Source of the DNA: Tenacibaculum sp. 190524A02b
GTDB taxonomy: Bacteria; Bacteroidota; Bacteroidia; Flavobacteriales; Flavobacteriaceae
Reading direction: 5' to 3'
Assembly (NCBI RefSeq): GCF_964036645.1
Contig: NZ_OZ038525.1
Location: 1,659,501-1,723,500 of the forward strand
DNA: 64,000 nt
The position numbers and the translations under genes are program-made. Below are positions 38,201 through 45,640 of this stretch, piece after piece (within the stretch, counting starts at the first letter, position 1; each line of letters starts with the position of its first letter). The notes below the pieces were generated by a model that saw only the letters and a program-made list of their open reading frames with translations, had not been told where the DNA came from and searched no databases.

Positions 38201-38527
38201 TTCTGCATCACTTGTAAAGGAAATATAGTTTCCATCAGGACTGAACCTTGGTTGTACTTCATAAGCTAGGTTTTTTCGTAATACTTTCGCTTTTCCTCCT
38301 GATATAGGAAGCGTATAAATGTCGCCTAATAAATCAAAAACAATTGTTTTTCCATCAGGGCTTACATCTAAATTCATCCAAGTTCCTTCATCTGTATCTA
38401 AAGTAAATGTATTATACCCCCAATTTTTATATGGATTGTTTACATCCCATTTTTCTTTTTTCTCTTTTTGAGCTAAAGAAATAGTGGTAATTAAAAATAA
38501 TAATAGTGTGTATGTAGTATGTTTCAT
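35258..38527 (-). CDS. TolB-propeller amidohydrolase, exported
   Basis: 1089 residues. A signal peptide (residues 1-19, ending SLAQ) is followed by a long TolB/PD40 beta-propeller region (about 40-650) with repeated SPDGK motifs, then a metal-dependent amidohydrolase domain (about 660-1060). The first metal ligands lie in GIVDVHAHVG and the late motif is GSLKEGKLADLIVLDKNP. Such fusions hydrolyse cyclic amides or peptides; the substrate is unknown. Its place between sugar-releasing enzymes suggests that the target carries an amide or peptide part. A Cys-rich tail (HATCSCHE) is unusual. Confidence 0.82.
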   Translation of the reverse strand: MKHTTYTLLLFLITTISLAQKEKKEKWDVNNPYKNWGYNTFTLDTDEGTWMNLDVSPDGKTIVFDLLGDIYTLPISGGKAKVLRKNLAYEVQPRFSPDGNYISFTSDAEGGNNIWIMTADGKEAKSLTKEKYRLLNNAVWTPDGKSIIARKHFTSTRSVGAGEMWQYHLSNSGGVQLTKRKNDQQDVNDPSISPDGKYLYYAEDMYPGGYFQYNKDPNKQIYVIKQYNLENGKTEQVTGGAGGAARPVVSKNGKLLAFIKRIREKTVLYIHNLETGEETPVYDNLSKDQQEAWAVFGVYPHFSWLPNNKELVIWSGGKILKINIENQKITNIPFTVKEELKLAKTHRIEKKVNAPEFTSKMIRDVQTSPDGKIVVFTALGHIYKKILPNGKPQRITSLTDFESEAQFSKDGKQLVFVTWSDESLGAVYTCNINGGNLKKITKQKGIYRTPSFSNAGDKIVYKKEKGNGDQGFDYDKNTGIYIVDLITNNHQKISKEGNYPVFAKNDKRVFYQTGGYFFGKLTKHFKSVNLYGYDKQSHIKSKHANRFVVSPDNKHIAFIHLHKVYVAPLLLNGKELNLDNKSKSVKVESLSRKAGINLHWSTSNKVHWTLGDTYFSKHLYNTFTPFSESILKSNSEENSIKIGLKVKSDLPQGRIAFTNARIITMEGNQVIENGTIIIHKNKIEQIGKTSEVTIPENAKVYNISGKTIMPGIVDVHAHVGAFREGLSTQKHWQFYANLAFGVTTSHDPSVNTTTAFTLAELQKSGLTVGPRMFSTGFILYGAEGDFKAPINNLADAKFAIERTKAFGAHSVKSYNQPRREQRQQVMQAAKELEVNVVPEGGSNFFANMSMLFDGHTGIEHNIPIATLYKDVKTLWKNGKTGYTPTLVVSYGSVSGEYYWYQKTNVWENKTLLKYTPRYVVDSRARHRIMIPDEEYENGHILVSKSVNALAKEGVKINLGAHGQLQGLGAHWELWMLQQGGMSNHEALKAATINGAYYIGVDKELGSLKEGKLADLIVLDKNPLEDIKNSNSVKYTMVNGRLYDVQTMNEIGNRNLKRTKFYWENNQFNQNVPLNYQTNSFLHATCSCHE

Positions 38528-38558
38528 TTTTATGTCTTATCTCTTAGATTCAATAGAA

Positions 38559-41500
38559 TTAGGCTCCAATTGCCTCCATAAAATCCTCTTTGAATATTTT
38601 TCTTAAATAGAATAACAACTCATCTGCGTTTTCCTTAGAAAACACTATTGGTGGTTTTATTTTTAGTACATTATTATCCACACCGTCTGTACTCATCAAT
38701 ATTTTATGATCTTTCATTCTATTGGCTAAATAAGAAGCTTTTTTTGTCAATGGCTTTTTAGTAGCTGTAACCAACTCAAAACCTAAAAACAACCCTTGTC
38801 CACGAACATCTCCTATAATTGGATAATCTTGTGCTAGCTTTTTTAGCTCTTCTTTTAGATAATTTCCTACCTCCTGTGCATTTTCTTTTAATTTTTCGTC
38901 TTTTACTGTTTGTAAAACAGCAGTTCCTACAGCACATGAAACAGGGTTTCCTCCAAACGTATTAAAGTATTCCATTCCGTTAGCAAATTTATCTGCTACT
39001 TCCTGTGTACAAGCTACAGCTGCCAAAGGATGTCCGTTTCCTAATGGTTTTCCTATTGTTACAATATCAGGAACAACATCATGCAACTGGAATCCCCAAA
39101 AAGTTTTCCCCATTCTTCCACATCCAGTTTGTACCTCATCTGAAATACAAAGCCCGCCTTCTTTTCTTATATATTCATAAGCTTTGACTAAAAAGCCATC
39201 AGGTAATTCAACTTGACCGCCACAAGAGATAATAGGTTCTATAATAAATGCTCCTACCTTTCTTCCTTTTGATTTGATGTTTTGAATTTGTATTAATACT
39301 TCTTCAGCATATCGTTCAGCTGCATCTTCATTTGTGTATTTTCCTCTAAACGTATCTGGCAGTGGAATAATATGCGTGTGTTCTGGCACACCTGTTCCTC
39401 CTTTTCCATCAAACTTATAAGAAGAAATATCAATACACATATTAGCATTCCCATGATAACCTACTTCAGAAGCTATAATATCTCTTTCTCTAGTATTTGC
39501 CTTCACCATTCGAATAGCTAATTCATTGGCTTCAGAACCTGAATTGACAAAATGTAAAACATTCAATTCTGGAGGCAACGTTTCTATTAACTCTTTTGCT
39601 AGTTGATTAATGTTTTCATGTAAATAACGTGAATTCGTATTTAACAATGCCATTTGTTGTTGACCAGCTTTAACAACTTTTGGATGCTCATGACCTACAT
39701 GCGCTACATTGTTTACGGTATCTATATATTTATTTCCAAATTGATCTATTAAATACACCCCTTCACCGCGTACCATTTTTATAGGTACTTTGTACTGTAA
39801 GCTTAAACTTTTCCCTAGGTGTTTTTTTCGGTATTTAATTATATCTTCATTGGTTTTTCGCTGTATGTTTGTTAATTCTTCAGACTTAAAAAGTAAGTTT
39901 GGATCTGGACATATACTCTTCCAAACAGCTACTTCATTATGAAAGGCTACTCCTGCAAAGTCATTTTCATAATTCAACATAGATAACATTATTTGAAAAT
40001 GTAAATGCGGCACCCAACTTCCATTTTCTTTTCTACTCCCTAAATAACCTATACAGTTTCCTTTTTTAACGCTATCTCCTACTTTTTTACCTTCTAAACT
40101 AGCTAATGACAAGTGTCCATATAATGTATAAAAATCAAATGCTTCTGTTTCATGTTTGATAATTAACAATCCTCCATACTCTTTGAACCTGTTATTATTA
40201 GCTATTGTGGTTATAACGCCATCAAACGGAACATGTACTGGTGTTTCCTCAGGCAACCAAAAATCAATACCTAAATGAATTGTTCTTGATTCACGGCCAT
40301 AGTTCCCCTGAGTTTCATACTCTTTAGAATTATACAAACTTCTAGCCTCTAAATAACCGCCTGCAATTATTTTATTAGGCTCTTCCTTTTGTAATTGGTT
40401 TATTTTAAATTGAAATATGTCTAAATCTGAAAATTCAGTTTTATGGCCTAGCCAAGTACTTTCTACACTTAAATCTATTGGGTATACAGTTTCTTTTTGT
40501 ATACTAGGAAAAACATCGATTAATTTAACTTCTTGATTTTTGCTCCATTTCTCAAAAGCTAGTTGTTTAGGATGTGCTTCAAATCCGCACGCTTCTCTAA
40601 AAGAATATTCCGCAAATTCAGAAGATATTTTAGTCCACTTTTTCAATAACTCCCATGCTGGTTTTTCAGAGATTAACAGGTACTTATTATCTGGTTCTTT
40701 TACTTTATTAATAGCCGATTTAGTAACAGAGATTACTAAGCGCATAGCTATTGCATTGTATAAATGTTTTAATTCCTCTTCCGCTAAAGGAAATTCTTCG
40801 TGATATCCTTTAACAATAGGCAAAGCAGCTTCTAATGGATCATTATGTCCCATAATAGTATAAGCACTAGCAATGGCTACATCATTAATTATTTGCGTAT
40901 ATACTGCATCTCCATAATCAATAGCGCCTTTTACCTCAGGATTTATAAATGCTTCTGAAACAATTACATTGTTATCATTTGCGTCATTATGTACTACTGC
41001 TTTTCTTAGACTCTTATAACTTTTTAAGTTGCTTTCAAATTGGTTTTGAAAAGTAATTATTATTTCTTTTTTATCTCCTTCAAATAAATCTAAATGATTC
41101 TTAGTCCATAATGCTTGTGCAACATCCCATTCAAAAGTTCTTTCTGCAACTTCATGATCAAAGCCTTGTAGTGCTTTTGTTAATTTACCACATTGTTGTC
41201 CTAAGCTGTAACGTAAATCATTAAGTTGTGGATTTACTGATGACCAAACCCTACCTGATATCCAAGTTAACAAACGTACTTTTCTCTCATTTCCTTGTTC
41301 ATCTTTAATTGTAGCTATTGTGTTCCCTTCTTTATCTAAAATTACTTTAGGAGCCAAAACATCTTCTCCATTTTCTGCTACATATTGTAATAACTTCTGT
41401 TGAAAGTCCAGATAACTAACATCTTCATCTGGTCTAGATATTTTAAGAACATAGGTATCATTTCCTTTTATATTAATTCTAAAATTAAAATCAATTTCTC

Positions 41501-41594
41501 CTGGCAATTCACTCGCTGTTCCTTTTATATTAAAAGTATCTAGCAGTATTTCTTCTGCTTGTTTAGCAGTTATTTTAATATCTTGATATACCAT
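38559..41594 (-). CDS. Fusion of APH-type kinase, M23 peptidase-like domain and class III aminotransferase/phospholyase
   Basis: 1011 residues in three parts. Residues 1-340 are an aminoglycoside-phosphotransferase-like kinase with HNDANDNNV (202-210) and DYGD (226-229). Residues 430-545 are a LytM/M23-like domain with His440, Asp444, YGHLS and HLH (530-532), so the zinc site looks complete. Residues 580-1011 are a PLP enzyme with an IGKPLGNGHP lysine motif, like ethanolamine-phosphate or phosphohydroxylysine phospholyases. Kinase plus phospholyase would phosphorylate then eliminate an amino alcohol such as hydroxylysine or ethanolamine. No signal peptide. One base after the GH63-like gene. 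Confidence 0.85.
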   Translation of the reverse strand: MVYQDIKITAKQAEEILLDTFNIKGTASELPGEIDFNFRINIKGNDTYVLKISRPDEDVSYLDFQQKLLQYVAENGEDVLAPKVILDKEGNTIATIKDEQGNERKVRLLTWISGRVWSSVNPQLNDLRYSLGQQCGKLTKALQGFDHEVAERTFEWDVAQALWTKNHLDLFEGDKKEIIITFQNQFESNLKSYKSLRKAVVHNDANDNNVIVSEAFINPEVKGAIDYGDAVYTQIINDVAIASAYTIMGHNDPLEAALPIVKGYHEEFPLAEEELKHLYNAIAMRLVISVTKSAINKVKEPDNKYLLISEKPAWELLKKWTKISSEFAEYSFREACGFEAHPKQLAFEKWSKNQEVKLIDVFPSIQKETVYPIDLSVESTWLGHKTEFSDLDIFQFKINQLQKEEPNKIIAGGYLEARSLYNSKEYETQGNYGRESRTIHLGIDFWLPEETPVHVPFDGVITTIANNNRFKEYGGLLIIKHETEAFDFYTLYGHLSLASLEGKKVGDSVKKGNCIGYLGSRKENGSWVPHLHFQIMLSMLNYENDFAGVAFHNEVAVWKSICPDPNLLFKSEELTNIQRKTNEDIIKYRKKHLGKSLSLQYKVPIKMVRGEGVYLIDQFGNKYIDTVNNVAHVGHEHPKVVKAGQQQMALLNTNSRYLHENINQLAKELIETLPPELNVLHFVNSGSEANELAIRMVKANTRERDIIASEVGYHGNANMCIDISSYKFDGKGGTGVPEHTHIIPLPDTFRGKYTNEDAAERYAEEVLIQIQNIKSKGRKVGAFIIEPIISCGGQVELPDGFLVKAYEYIRKEGGLCISDEVQTGCGRMGKTFWGFQLHDVVPDIVTIGKPLGNGHPLAAVACTQEVADKFANGMEYFNTFGGNPVSCAVGTAVLQTVKDEKLKENAQEVGNYLKEELKKLAQDYPIIGDVRGQGLFLGFELVTATKKPLTKKASYLANRMKDHKILMSTDGVDNNVLKIKPPIVFSKENADELLFYLRKIFKEDFMEAIGA

Positions 41595-41595
41595 T

Positions 41596-43599
41596 TTAAT
41601 CTTTCATTAAAAGCATTATAATATGTGCTGCACTCCAGCTAAAATTCTTTGCATTTAAACCTTTTCCTGTTATTGGATGATAGTTTTCTCTTATGGATTT
41701 CCCTTTTTGTAATACACCTTCAGCTCCTTCTAAAATTTGAAGAGTAGCTTTATTTGCTTCTTCATTATATCCATAATTTCGTAATCCTTTTACACCAAAA
41801 TAAGCCTGATCTAACCAATTTGGCCCTCTCCAATATCCCTTTAGTGGATTGAACTTTTCATGATCGGCACTCATTGTTTGAAAAGGTACTTTTGTATAGA
41901 ATTTTTTAGGGTTCATCATTTTATTTTTTACTTTTTCTGCCTGATTTTGAGTTGCTACTTTAGCCCAAAGCGCAGTCCAACCTTCACTTCCTTCTCCTTT
42001 TATAAAATTATTACCTTCAAGGTTTGTATCATAAAACCATCCGTCTTCCTCATCAAAAAACTGTTCTTGTATCTTTATTTTTAATAAAGTTGCTTCCTCT
42101 TCTAGTTTAGTAGCGTCAAATACTTTCCCTATACTTTTTGCCAAAGTAGCTAGATACATTTTTTCAGCATATAGATACGCATTTAAATCAACAGACTCTT
42201 GATTCATTGAATAAGCGCCTTCTTGATTTTTTAACATCTGAGCACTATCAAATCTAATGGCATTATCCATACCGCTTTCCCATTTTGCTGCCACTAAAGA
42301 ACCATCAGTTGAACCATATTCACATAAACCATCTTTATCATGATCTCTTTTCAGATACCACCACTCGTGATATTTTTTAAGTTTTGGATACATTTCCTTT
42401 ACAAAAGAAATGTCATTATCTCTCTCAAATATTTTTGCTACTGCCCAAACCGATAATGGTGGCTTTGTATCCCTATAATTATGCTTTTCTATCAAGGTAT
42501 CTCTAAACACACAGTCAACAATAAAACCATCTTCCATTTGAAAATCAAACATTAAACGCATTTGTTTCTTAGCTAATGTAGTATTGTAATAAGACAGTCC
42601 AACAGCATGCTTCCATGAATCCCATGACCAAAAGCCATTAAACCATTTGTAATGATAACTAGGAAATAATCCCTCTTCTTTTATTTCACCTGCAGGAATA
42701 CGCCAATTATTTTGTAATGTTAGTTTTGCTTTTGCTAAAACTTCTGTGTATTTCTCTTCCTGAAATTGTTTTTTTCTATACTTAGTTAATGCTGATAACT
42801 CTTGGTACTTTTCATTTTTTCTTTTATTTAAAACCTCATTAAATACAGCCTTTTCTATAGATTGTAATTCTTCGTTCCAATCATATTCAGGAAAAATAAA
42901 AGTTTGTGATATTATATACTCTCTTTTTTCTTTTGGTTTTAAATTAACTGTTGTATTGGCTTGATAATCTAAACTACCTTTTAATTGAACAGTTACATTT
43001 TCAGGAAATTTCAAATATCCTTTTGCTTTTGATTTAGTTGAATTTATTTGAATCTCTTTATCTTTTAACTCAAAAGATAATCCATCTGCAAAAACGGGTG
43101 AATGACTCCATAATAAGTTTAATTCAATTGGTTTGTTAGATATATTTTTTAATACCGTTTCTATAAGTGCGGTATGTCCATTTTTATATACTAACTTTTG
43201 AGTAATTTCAATGTCTTTATTGGCATACTCTTGTGCTAAGTGACTTGCATATCCATTTGATTTTAACCTTTGCAACACTATTGGAAAGTTATCTTTTTTT
43301 GTTATTGTTAAAGCATTAAATGATGTAGTTAACCAAACCCCGTTTTGTTGTGTCATTAAAAAAGGTCCACTAAACCCTATAGACTCCCCAATACTTTCAG
43401 GAATACTATAACCAAACCAAGCACCTTGATCTGAAAAGATCAATCCTTTTTTATCAAATTTTTCTTGGGGTGAAAATTTATAATCTAAAAGATTTGAATA
43501 ATTTTCTTTTTTGTAAGTAATTTTAGGTTTTTCATTTTTGTTTTGCTTACAACTAAACAAAACAATAAATAATACTAATATGTATATTTTTTTATGCAT
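41596..43599 (-). CDS. GH63/MGH1-like glycoside hydrolase, lipoprotein
   Basis: About 667 residues. From the ATG at 43599 the protein has a lipoprotein signal ending at FIVLFSC; a TTG twelve bases upstream is less likely. An N-terminal beta-sandwich precedes an (alpha/alpha)6 barrel with WFNGFWSWDSWKHAVGL, DGFIVDCVF and a late GPNWLDQAYFGVKGL segment, as in GH63 enzymes of the YgjK type and MGH1-like proteins. Expected to cleave an alpha-linked glucose or related sugar. It overlaps the mutarotase gene by eight bases. Confidence 0.8.
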   Translation of the reverse strand: MHKKIYILVLFIVLFSCKQNKNEKPKITYKKENYSNLLDYKFSPQEKFDKKGLIFSDQGAWFGYSIPESIGESIGFSGPFLMTQQNGVWLTTSFNALTITKKDNFPIVLQRLKSNGYASHLAQEYANKDIEITQKLVYKNGHTALIETVLKNISNKPIELNLLWSHSPVFADGLSFELKDKEIQINSTKSKAKGYLKFPENVTVQLKGSLDYQANTTVNLKPKEKREYIISQTFIFPEYDWNEELQSIEKAVFNEVLNKRKNEKYQELSALTKYRKKQFQEEKYTEVLAKAKLTLQNNWRIPAGEIKEEGLFPSYHYKWFNGFWSWDSWKHAVGLSYYNTTLAKKQMRLMFDFQMEDGFIVDCVFRDTLIEKHNYRDTKPPLSVWAVAKIFERDNDISFVKEMYPKLKKYHEWWYLKRDHDKDGLCEYGSTDGSLVAAKWESGMDNAIRFDSAQMLKNQEGAYSMNQESVDLNAYLYAEKMYLATLAKSIGKVFDATKLEEEATLLKIKIQEQFFDEEDGWFYDTNLEGNNFIKGEGSEGWTALWAKVATQNQAEKVKNKMMNPKKFYTKVPFQTMSADHEKFNPLKGYWRGPNWLDQAYFGVKGLRNYGYNEEANKATLQILEGAEGVLQKGKSIRENYHPITGKGLNAKNFSWSAAHIIMLLMKD

Positions 43600-44467
43600 C
43601 TTGTAATTCAATTGTCCATTTAATGGTAAAAATTTCTTCAGGGTTTAATTCTTGTAAACCAACTTTATTATTAAAACTATCCGCAATACCTGTCAATGGT
43701 TCAACCGCAATATAATTATCTAAATCAGGTGTATACACTTGTATGTAATTGTTATCATGAGATGATTTTATATCAATGGCATATTCTGGAGTTATTAAAG
43801 ATGTTTCTCCATTTTGAAGAGCATAACAATTGTCTAACTTTTGACTACCTATAGAAAAATTCTGAACTTTATCTATTTTCTTAAATTCAATAGGAATCAT
43901 ATAATCATTATGTATAACTTCATTTTCCCCTTTAAAAGTTAACATCGTATCTACTTTATTGTATGTATAAAAATAAGGATGCCAACCTATTGTAAACGGA
44001 AATGGTTTTTCATCTATATTCTTAACTTCCACTTCTAATGAAATACTACCATCATATAAAATATATGTTAACATAACACTATACCTAAAAGGAAAACCTT
44101 TTATCCTCTCCTCATTTATATATTTCAACCTCACGCTCTGACTCTTAACATTATTATATCTTTCATCAACAACAAACTTCTTATCATAAATTAACCCGTG
44201 TATTGCGTTTATTTCATGATTTGTTTTTAATGTATACTTTTCTTTCTTATACATATATTCTCCTTTAAAAACTCTATTTGCAAAAGGAAATAATATTGCT
44301 GAGGCAAATGAATTTACATATGGATGTTTTGCTGAAAAGTCTTTTATAATTTCTTTTTGCTTGAGAAACAATCTTGTTAAACTACCTCCATTTTCTAAAG
44401 ATATAAAAGCCTGTGATCCGCCCTTTCTTAAAGAAACTAAACAGTTAGAATTCTTTTTTTCTTCCAA
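43592..44467 (-). CDS. Aldose 1-epimerase (galactose mutarotase)
   Basis: 291 residues, mutarotase fold. Conserved active-site parts are ILFPFANRV, HGLIYDK (His), GWHPYF (second His) and AVEPLTGIADSFN (Glu). It converts beta- to alpha-galactose before GalK. No signal peptide is seen. It begins four bases after the regulator gene and overlaps the next gene, so it belongs to the PUL operon. Confidence 0.88.
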   Translation of the reverse strand: MEEKKNSNCLVSLRKGGSQAFISLENGGSLTRLFLKQKEIIKDFSAKHPYVNSFASAILFPFANRVFKGEYMYKKEKYTLKTNHEINAIHGLIYDKKFVVDERYNNVKSQSVRLKYINEERIKGFPFRYSVMLTYILYDGSISLEVEVKNIDEKPFPFTIGWHPYFYTYNKVDTMLTFKGENEVIHNDYMIPIEFKKIDKVQNFSIGSQKLDNCYALQNGETSLITPEYAIDIKSSHDNNYIQVYTPDLDNYIAVEPLTGIADSFNNKVGLQELNPEEIFTIKWTIELQDA

Positions 44468-44471
44468 TATT

Positions 44472-45470
44472 TTATAAAGATTTTCTAAGTATTAAATTAT
44501 TTGAATTGGCTATTTGAACCCTTTCTTTATTCAGTAGCATTGATGCCAACTTGGCCCCCATAGCCTTAAAATCTGTTGATATAGTTGTTATTCCATCTTC
44601 TACAATTTCTTTTAAAAGTGTATCATTATATGATATAATTCCTACCTCTTTTGAAATTCTAAACTCACATTCCTTACATTTTTTTATAATCCGTATTAAG
44701 TTCCTATCATCAGGAATAATATACGCATCTCCTTCTTGAATTTCGTATTCTTTTATACTACTGATGTGCTTTCCTGCAACCCCATAATCTTTACAAAAAT
44801 TTTGGAACCCAAACAATAAGCCATCTGGTTGTTTATCTCTATCAAAAAGAAAAATTAATTGCTTATAATTTTTTATCAAATGCCTACACCCTTCTAACCC
44901 TTTATAAATATCTTTTTCAAAATCCTGATATATAGCGGGGTATTCAGATAACTCTTCTTTTGTCTGGTCTAAAATATAAACTTTATCCTTAGGTAATCTT
45001 TCTAAAACAGGTATTATATTATTCAATTTTGCTGGCATAATTACATAATAATTGTACTTGCCCATATTATCTGAAAGCAGTTTTTGAAAAACATCATAAT
45101 TAAAATGATGAAAGAAAATATCTACCTCTATATTATCTCCCAAATTATTTAAAAATGAATTATATAAATCTTCCTTAAACGTATTTAATTCATCAAAAAG
45201 CAAGAAGATCTTTTGAGTAACATTAATACTTTCACTCTTTACATAATATCCTTTACCTGGAACCGACTCTATAATACCCCTAATTTTCAAATCATTATAA
45301 GCCAACAATACTGTATCTCTTGATAACTTAAACTTATTCCTTATGCTATTTATTGAAGGCAGCTTATCTCCCTTCTTTAAGTCCTTTGAAACTATAGCGT
45401 TTTCTACAGAAGAAATTATCTGTCTATACTTTGGAATTCCTATTCGCTCCTTTACTTCTACTATACTCAT
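44472..45470 (-). CDS. GntR-family regulator with sugar-binding-protein-like domain
   Basis: About 332 residues from the ATG at 45470. An N-terminal GntR winged helix (YRQIISSVENAIVSKDLKKGDKLPSINSIRNKF, then LSRDTVLLAYNDL) is followed by a LacI/periplasmic-binding-protein-like effector domain, the arrangement of AraR-type regulators. It probably senses galactose or a derivative and controls both arms of the PUL, replacing the usual hybrid two-component or ECF regulators. The promoter lies so close that the mRNA would be nearly leaderless. First gene of its operon. Confidence 0.87.
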   Translation of the reverse strand: MSIVEVKERIGIPKYRQIISSVENAIVSKDLKKGDKLPSINSIRNKFKLSRDTVLLAYNDLKIRGIIESVPGKGYYVKSESINVTQKIFLLFDELNTFKEDLYNSFLNNLGDNIEVDIFFHHFNYDVFQKLLSDNMGKYNYYVIMPAKLNNIIPVLERLPKDKVYILDQTKEELSEYPAIYQDFEKDIYKGLEGCRHLIKNYKQLIFLFDRDKQPDGLLFGFQNFCKDYGVAGKHISSIKEYEIQEGDAYIIPDDRNLIRIIKKCKECEFRISKEVGIISYNDTLLKEIVEDGITTISTDFKAMGAKLASMLLNKERVQIANSNNLILRKSL

Positions 45471-45474
45471 GAAA

Positions 45475-45505
45475 CAAAAGTACAAAAAAAACACAAACAA
45501 CCAAA
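45475..45505 (-). promoter_or_regulatory. Near-perfect promoter of the GntR operon, leaderless start
   Basis: On the minus strand TTTG (45505-45502), exactly 19 bases, then TACTTTTG (45482-45475): a full match to both elements. The start point falls at about 45471, directly before the ATG at 45470. Confidence 0.65.
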
Positions 45506-45520
45506 CTAGTAGGTACTGGT
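45505..45520. promoter_or_regulatory. Candidate GntR operator
   Basis: ACTAGTA-GG-TACTGGT is an inverted repeat with 6/7 matching arms. It touches the -33 element of the regulator promoter and lies just upstream of the divergent susC promoter region, so one bound dimer could control both arms. Confidence 0.45.
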
Positions 45521-45640
45521 ATTGTTTTATTTTACTTTTTTTATATATTGGCTACAAAACGTTAATACAAAATCATTACAAAAAACAGGTAAACACTTGT
45601 ATTTACGGTAAAAGAAAACAATTTAATAACCTATTTTACT

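Noticed and set aside
43592..43611. TTG start at 43611 for the GH63-like gene
   Set aside because: The ATG at 43599 gives a proper lipoprotein signal and a normal eight-base overlap.
45468..45500. Longer N-terminus of the GntR regulator starting at 45500
   Set aside because: It would begin upstream of the predicted transcript start and adds a hydrophobic stretch unlike GntR proteins.
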